64,000 nucleotides of DNA from Actinomadura oligospora ATCC 43269 (GTDB lineage: Bacteria > Actinomycetota > Actinomycetes > Streptosporangiales > Streptosporangiaceae): positions 682,001-746,000 of the forward strand of contig NZ_JADG01000004.1 of the NCBI RefSeq assembly GCF_000518265.1. The letters are read 5' to 3'. The translations under genes were made by a program, and so were the position numbers. The notes under the pieces are model-generated. The model worked only from the letters and a program-made list of their open reading frames with translations, had not been told where the DNA came from and made no database searches. Position 1 is the first letter of the stretch. The number at the start of each line of letters is the position of its first letter. This document shows positions 59,565 to 64,000 of this stretch, in pieces.

Positions 59565-60278
59565 ATGACCAGCCGCGGCAGAACACCCACGCAGGGCCAT
59601 GGGCCCATCCTCACCGACCCCGCGCGCGCCCGGGAGGCGCGTGACCACGATCCGCGCGGGCACCGGCGGCGCGGGCGCCGGCCGGGCACGGCGACGCCCG
59701 CCGCGCCGACGCCTCCTTGGGCGAGGCCTCCCGAAGCAATGACTCCCGAGGCGACGCCGGACGCACCGGCGCGCGACCCGCGATCGGGCGCGCCGACGGC
59801 CGGTGGCTGCATGCCGCCGACGTTCGTCCCCGTCTCCGAATGGGCCCCGGCCGAGCTGGGGATGCCGCTGCCTCCGCCGGTCACCCCGTGGGAACGTGAC
59901 AAGGCCGGCTGGGCCGAACTGAGCGGCCTGATCGGCATGTCCGCGGCGGCCGTGTTCTCCGCGTTCACGCTGGGCCTGCTGGTCCTGGCCACGTGGATCG
60001 CGCCGTTCGTGTTCCTCACGGTCTTCAGGAACCGCTCGCCGTTCGTCCGCTACCACGCGGCGCAGGCCCTGAACGTCCAGCTCACGGGCCTGATCGTCGG
60101 CGTGGGCGCGGTGGCGCTTTCGGTCGCCACGCTCGGCCTCGCCGCCGTGCTCGCGGTCCCGATCACGCTGGTCTTCTGGCTCACCCAGTTCGGGTTCGTG
60201 ATCATCGCGACCTCGCGGGCCGAGGCGGGCGAGTGGTACGCGATCCCGGCGTTCCTGGCCTGGCCGATGGTGCGCTGA
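59565..60278 (+). CDS. DUF4870-domain membrane protein
   Basis: This 237-residue protein has a disordered Pro/Ala/Arg-rich N-terminus (to about residue 105). A DUF4870 region follows with three membrane segments: SGLIGMSAAAVFSAFTLGLLVLATWIAPFVF, LTGLIVGVGAVALSVATLGLAAVLAV and a final hydrophobic FGFVII segment. The family signature RNRSPFVRYHAAQALN is present. Role unknown. The ATG follows AAAGGGGGG. The long disordered tail is unusual for the family and may bind a partner. Confidence 0.75.
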   Translation: MTSRGRTPTQGHGPILTDPARAREARDHDPRGHRRRGRRPGTATPAAPTPPWARPPEAMTPEATPDAPARDPRSGAPTAGGCMPPTFVPVSEWAPAELGMPLPPPVTPWERDKAGWAELSGLIGMSAAAVFSAFTLGLLVLATWIAPFVFLTVFRNRSPFVRYHAAQALNVQLTGLIVGVGAVALSVATLGLAAVLAVPITLVFWLTQFGFVIIATSRAEAGEWYAIPAFLAWPMVR

Positions 60279-60328
60279 TCAGGCTGGACCGGACACGGCC
60301 GGTGCGCTGACCGGACGGCCGGGTCCGG

Positions 60329-61531
60329 TCAGGTGAGGTCGCGGACGACGGCGTCCGCGAGGAGACGGCCGCGCAGGGTGAGAACCGCGCGGCCGTCGCT
60401 CACCGGCTCGAGCAGGCCGTCCGCGACCAGGTTCCGGACGGCCCGCGCGTCCAGCAGATCGACCGGGCAGCCGTCCGCGAGCCGCAGCTCCAGCATGATC
60501 CGCTCGATGTGCCTGTCCTCGTCGGTGAGGAGTTCGCGCGCGTGCGCGGGGGTGATTCCCTCGGCGAGGCGGGACGCGTAGGCGGCCGGGTGCTTGACGT
60601 TCCACCAGCGCGTCCCGCCCACGTGGCTGTGCGCGCCGGGGCCGACGCCCCACCAGTCCGCGCCCGTCCAGTACAGGAGGTTGTGGCGGCAGGCGGCGTC
60701 GGCGTCGCGGGCCCAGTTGGAGATCTCGTACCAGCGCAGGCCGTTCGCGGACAGCATCTCGTCGGCCATCAGGTAGCGATCGGCCATCGCGTCGTCGTCC
60801 GGGGCGGCCAGCTCACCGCGCCTGACCTGCGCGGCGAGGCGCGTGCCGTCCTCGACGATCAGGGCGTAGGCCGAGACGTGATCGGGCTCGCACGCGAGCG
60901 CCGCCTCCAGGGACGCCCGCCAGTCGTCGTCGCTCTCCCCCGGCGTCCCGTAGATCAGGTCCAGGTTGACGTGCTCGAACCCGGCGGCGCGCGTCCAGTC
61001 GACCACCTGCGGGACGCGGCCGGGCGTGTGCGTGCGGTCTAGCACCTTCAGGACGTGCTCGCGCGCGCTCTGCATGCCGTAGGAGACGCGCGTGAAGCCG
61101 ACCTCGCGCAGGCGCGCGAGATACGCCTGGTCGACCGACTCGGGGTTGGCCTCGGTCGTGACCTCGGCGCCCGGCGCGAGGCCGAACTCCTTGTCGATCG
61201 CGTCCAGGACGCGGCCCAGGTCGTCCGGGGAGAGCAGGGTCGGGGTGCCGCCGCCCACGAAGACCGTCTCGACCGGCAGGTCCACCTCGCCCAGCACCCG
61301 GCGGGCCATCCGGACCTCGGCGACCGCGGTCTCCGCGTAGGAGTCGCGGCTCGCGCCGGGGCCGAGCTCGGTGGCCGTGTAGGTGTTGAAGTCGCAGTAG
61401 CCGCAGCGGGTCACACAGAACGGCACGTGGACGTAGAAGGCGAACGGGCGCGCACCCAGCCCCGCGAGGGCGCTGCCGGGCAGCGCCCCGTCGGCGGGGA
61501 CGGGATCTCCGTCGGGAAGGATCGAGGGCAC
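60329..61531 (-). CDS. hemW: HemW-like radical SAM protein
   Basis: This 400-residue coproporphyrinogen-oxidase-like radical SAM protein has CVTRCGYCDFNTYTATE, with the CxxxCxxC iron-sulfur cysteines (about residues 38-45). It also has VFVGGGTPTLLSPDDL and a HemN-type C-terminal domain. The arrangement next to hrcA-dnaJ points to HemW, a heme chaperone, rather than a true HemN oxidase. GTG at 61531 lies 6 nt after CAGACT, so the transcript may be leaderless. Confidence 0.92.
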   Translation of the reverse strand: MPSILPDGDPVPADGALPGSALAGLGARPFAFYVHVPFCVTRCGYCDFNTYTATELGPGASRDSYAETAVAEVRMARRVLGEVDLPVETVFVGGGTPTLLSPDDLGRVLDAIDKEFGLAPGAEVTTEANPESVDQAYLARLREVGFTRVSYGMQSAREHVLKVLDRTHTPGRVPQVVDWTRAAGFEHVNLDLIYGTPGESDDDWRASLEAALACEPDHVSAYALIVEDGTRLAAQVRRGELAAPDDDAMADRYLMADEMLSANGLRWYEISNWARDADAACRHNLLYWTGADWWGVGPGAHSHVGGTRWWNVKHPAAYASRLAEGITPAHARELLTDEDRHIERIMLELRLADGCPVDLLDARAVRNLVADGLLEPVSDGRAVLTLRGRLLADAVVRDLT

Positions 61532-61627
61532 CCTTCAAGTCTGCCCCGCCCGGCCCCCTGCTCTGACCGTCCGCCCCTCCGGACCCCTGCCCGACTCCGG
61601 GGGGCGTGGGGCGCCCTCAGAGGGCCG

Positions 61628-62086
61628 TCAGCGGCCGGAGGAGAGCCCCGCCGAGCGGAGCTTGGCGCGCAGCCACCCCGGGATGTGCTCGTCCGCGCGC
61701 GGGAAACGATCAAGATCCTGGCGGTAGGCGGACGGCCCGAGCGGCGGCGTGAAGTCGGGTTCGCCGTCGTAGTCGAACTCGGCGCTGAACCGTCCGGACC
61801 GCTCGACCGACAGCCGCGCGGTGAACCAGGCGCCCTTGTCGCGCCGGTACATCGCGCGGCGCAGCTCGTCCATCCGGCCGACGGCCTGGCCCGGCGGCAT
61901 CGCGGTGCGGGTCCGCCCGCCGGCCTCGACGATCTCGAAGGTGGCGCTGTCGATGCCGACCGTCGCGCGGAACTCCAGCCCGAGCCGCTCCCACTCCTCC
62001 GGGGCCGCCGACCGCAGCGCGCGGACGGCGCCGTTCACCGCCTCCCGCTCGCGTGGACTGCGGAGAACGTGCTCGGCGTGGGTCAC
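61628..62086 (-). CDS. YezG-like (DUF600-type) protein, possible immunity protein
   Basis: This 152-residue cytoplasmic protein contains RSAAPEEWERLGLEFRATVGIDSATFEI, AMYRRDKGAWFTARLSVERSGRFSAEFDYDGEPDFTPPLGPSAYRQDLDRFPRADEHIPGWLRAKL. This resembles the YezG/DUF600 pattern (an early EEW motif, late WLRAKL-type end) found in immunity proteins of secreted polymorphic toxins. No toxin gene is visible nearby, so that role is unproven. GTG at 62086 with GGAGGT 6 nt upstream is preferred over the ATG at 62104. Confidence 0.55.
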   Translation of the reverse strand: MTHAEHVLRSPREREAVNGAVRALRSAAPEEWERLGLEFRATVGIDSATFEIVEAGGRTRTAMPPGQAVGRMDELRRAMYRRDKGAWFTARLSVERSGRFSAEFDYDGEPDFTPPLGPSAYRQDLDRFPRADEHIPGWLRAKLRSAGLSSGR

Positions 62087-62355
62087 GGTGGAACCTCCGG
62101 ACATTACGGGAGCTGCGGGAACGGCGGAGCGAACCGGCGGCCCCGTGGCGTCCCGGGACTGGTGGCCGGGCCGTCCCGACGACGGTACCGACATCGCGGC
62201 GCGGGCCACGCTCGGCCCGCCGTGGCGCGTCCAACCCGCTCCGTCCGGCGGCGGGGACACCTCGGACATCCCACCTTGATCATCGCGAAGGCCCTCCCGC
62301 CCGGGCCCTTCACCGCCGGGCTCTCCCGGCCGCCGGGGGCGGATAGGGTCGCCGG

Positions 62356-63225
62356 GTGGGATGGGTACGGGGGCTGGTGCCGGCGCGGGTGACGCTGCGC
62401 GGTGACGAGGACGGCTGGGGTTACACGGTCGTCTCCGAGTGCGGACGGTCCGACGACGAGCGGCTGCCCGGGCCCGGCGCGCGCTGGCAGACCGGCGTCC
62501 GCAGCGGGGACCGCGAGCCCCGGTGGTGGTCGCGGCACCTGGCCGAGGTCGCCGAGGGCCAGCGCGAGGCGGTCGGCCGGCGGCTCACCGACCGGACCTT
62601 CGCCGAACTCGGCGTGGAGACCGAGATCTCCTGGTTCGCGGTGCGCGAGCCGTTCGAGTGGGAGGGCCTGGTCACGCTGCGCGACCCCGACCCGGCGCGG
62701 TTCCCCGGCGAGGTCCCGCCGTTCGTGGTCACCTTCCAGCCCGGCCGCGGCGCCCTGCTCCCGGACGACCACCTGCTGTTCTCGACCGAGGCCGACGACG
62801 CCTGGACGACCCTCGCCGCCGTCGCCGAGCGCTGCGGCGGCCCCGCGCCGCGCGAGCGTTTCCTGTGCGGCTGGGCCGGGCACCGCGCGATCCGGATCGG
62901 CCGCGGCACGCTCGAGGTGTCCACCGACGTCGGCTCGGACGGCGTGGAGCGGCTCGGCCAGGTCTCCCTCTCCCGCCCGCCCGGGTGGGGCGGCAATCCC
63001 GAGCTGCGTCCCCGCCTGGACGGCATCGACCTGCTCGACGAGCCCGCCGCCGACGTCACCGGCCTGTTCCGCGAGCTCGGGCACGAGATCGCCGAGCACG
63101 GGCCGTCCGTCCTCGTGCCCGCGATGGGCCTCTATCTGAGCCGTCCGCACGGCGCGCCGGAGTCGTTCGCGTTCAGCGGCGCGTCCCTGAGCTTCCCCAC
63201 TGTCCTCAGGGGCGGACTCCGCTAG
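62356..63225 (+). CDS. hypothetical protein
   Basis: This 289-residue soluble protein has no signal peptide or membrane segment. I do not recognise a family. It is rich in Trp, Arg and Gly, with segments such as TEISWFAVREPFEWEGLVTLRDPDPARFPGEVPPFVVTF and VERLGQVSLSRPPGWGGNPELRPRLDGIDLLDEPAAD. The GTG at 62356 lies 6 nt after TAGGGT (62344-62349), so the message is probably leaderless. It is divergent from the YezG-like gene, with a 269-bp gap that may carry shared promoters. Confidence 0.65.
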   Translation: MGWVRGLVPARVTLRGDEDGWGYTVVSECGRSDDERLPGPGARWQTGVRSGDREPRWWSRHLAEVAEGQREAVGRRLTDRTFAELGVETEISWFAVREPFEWEGLVTLRDPDPARFPGEVPPFVVTFQPGRGALLPDDHLLFSTEADDAWTTLAAVAERCGGPAPRERFLCGWAGHRAIRIGRGTLEVSTDVGSDGVERLGQVSLSRPPGWGGNPELRPRLDGIDLLDEPAADVTGLFRELGHEIAEHGPSVLVPAMGLYLSRPHGAPESFAFSGASLSFPTVLRGGLR

Positions 63226-63335
63226 CCGGAGGGTGAGGCAAAGGTGTCCGGTTCGCCAGTTCCCCACAAAGCCGACACACACCGGGGATCTTCCTTTCAC
63301 CGGCCCGCAATCAGCCGCGCCTAGCTTCCGGGCTC

Positions 63336-64000
63336 ATGGACATTCGTCTGCGCCACCTCAGCCTCGGCCTCGCGGCCGGACTCGCCGCCGTCCCCCTCGT
63401 CGCCACTCCCCCCGCGTCCGCCGCGTCCGGGCTGGTCGTGGAACGGTCCGGCCCGGCCCGCTCGGTCTCGTTCACCGCCGCCCGCGACGGCGAGGCGGTG
63501 ATCGGCTTCACCGTCGCGGCGCCCGGCGTGTCCTGGGCGCGCAAGGGCGCGGAGGCCGCGCTGCTCGCGGTCTCGGTGGACGGACGCCACGTCACCGACC
63601 TGCTCGTCCCGTCGGCCGACCCGACGCCGCGCACGCTCGGCCTCGGCGGCGTCCGCCACGGACGGCACAAGGTCACCTTCCGCTGGGCCAAGGGCTCCGC
63701 GGACGCCGCGAAGCGCGTCGTGCTGTCCAAGCCGAAGGTGCGGCAGCCCAAGGACGACCAGCTCGTCCTGCGGCACGCGCCCGTCGTGGTGGGCCGCACG
63801 CTCGACACGGCCGGGAAGCCCGGCGGCGACCCGTACCAGAACGCCTACACCGACGCCCCGCTCATCGCCTGGCACGAGACGCTGCCCGCCGCGACGCCCG
63901 GCCACAAGGTCCTCGAGTACTCGGTGATCTGGAGCAACGAGGACGGCGGCACCGACACGCCCGCGCTGATGGCCCGCTGGGGCCGCACCACCGACATCGA
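63336..64000 (+). CDS. secreted protein of unknown function (partial)
   Basis: The first 221 codons are in the window; the frame runs off the right edge. A Sec signal peptide (LSLGLAAGLAAVPLVATPPASAAS) is followed by a beta-rich N-terminal domain of about 100 residues with SVDGRHVTDLLVPSADP. A second conserved-looking block follows with YTDAPLIAWHETLPAATPGHKVLEYSVIWSNEDGGTDTPALMARWGR. I cannot name the family. TAGCTT lies 8 nt before the ATG, and no Shine-Dalgarno sequence is seen. Confidence 0.65.
   Translation, partial: MDIRLRHLSLGLAAGLAAVPLVATPPASAASGLVVERSGPARSVSFTAARDGEAVIGFTVAAPGVSWARKGAEAALLAVSVDGRHVTDLLVPSADPTPRTLGLGGVRHGRHKVTFRWAKGSADAAKRVVLSKPKVRQPKDDQLVLRHAPVVVGRTLDTAGKPGGDPYQNAYTDAPLIAWHETLPAATPGHKVLEYSVIWSNEDGGTDTPALMARWGRTTDI

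Overview
The window is very GC-rich DNA with dense coding on both strands and frequent GTG starts. It looks like an actinomycete chromosome, most likely from the Streptosporangiales (an Actinomadura-like organism). Reasons are the F420-type LLM oxidoreductase, a TIGR03086/mycothiol-type DinB-like protein, a large BTAD/AfsR-type regulator, a DUF3097 protein and many apparently leaderless genes. The genus is inference. No rRNA, tRNA, CRISPR array, prophage or complete insertion sequence was seen.

Left part (1-25 kb) is mostly metabolic and accessory. It holds a MocR/PdxR-type regulator cut by the edge, a DinB-like protein, a MerR regulator divergent from an F420-dependent LLM oxidoreductase, an S33 aminopeptidase, and a dipeptide/oligopeptide ABC transporter operon with a fused two-domain ATPase. 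A GtrA-like protein with an MFS exporter, an FAD-dependent reductase, dgt (dGTPase), an M48 protease, a YdcF/SanA-like membrane protein, ppdK, a GH15 glucosidase/trehalase and a secreted 5'-nucleotidase follow.

Middle part (25-43 kb) carries conserved housekeeping genes: glyS, the zinc-uptake operon znuA-znuC-znuB-zur behind a Zur box, uppS-recO, leuA with a leucine-codon leader peptide and attenuator hairpin, and era. Interspersed are a secreted M4 metallopeptidase, an HNH-like lipoprotein, OsmC, a TauD-type dioxygenase, dimethylargininase, and a two-gene unit of a cytoplasmic protealysin-like M4 peptidase followed by an emfourin-like inhibitor.

Right part (43-64 kb) contains a SARP/LuxR-like large ATPase regulator with an MMPL exporter, a catalytically degenerate cytidine-deaminase-like protein, the phoH-ybeY-CNNM cluster, a HIT protein, a SigE-family sigma factor with a membrane partner, and rsmE-dnaJ-hrcA with a CIRCE-like operator. 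It ends with DUF3097, a DUF4870 protein, hemW, a YezG-like protein, an unknown protein and a secreted protein cut by the edge.

Recurring structure: many genes show a TANNNT-like -10 hexamer 6-8 nt before the start codon (often TAGGGT, N6, start), which implies widespread leaderless transcription. Two copies of a MITE-like element with perfect 16-bp inverted ends lie at 3.2 kb and 40.9 kb; their ends differ by paired changes that keep the palindrome. Two unrelated 21-bp-period tandem repeats occur near the GH15 gene and at the end of the sigma-partner gene.
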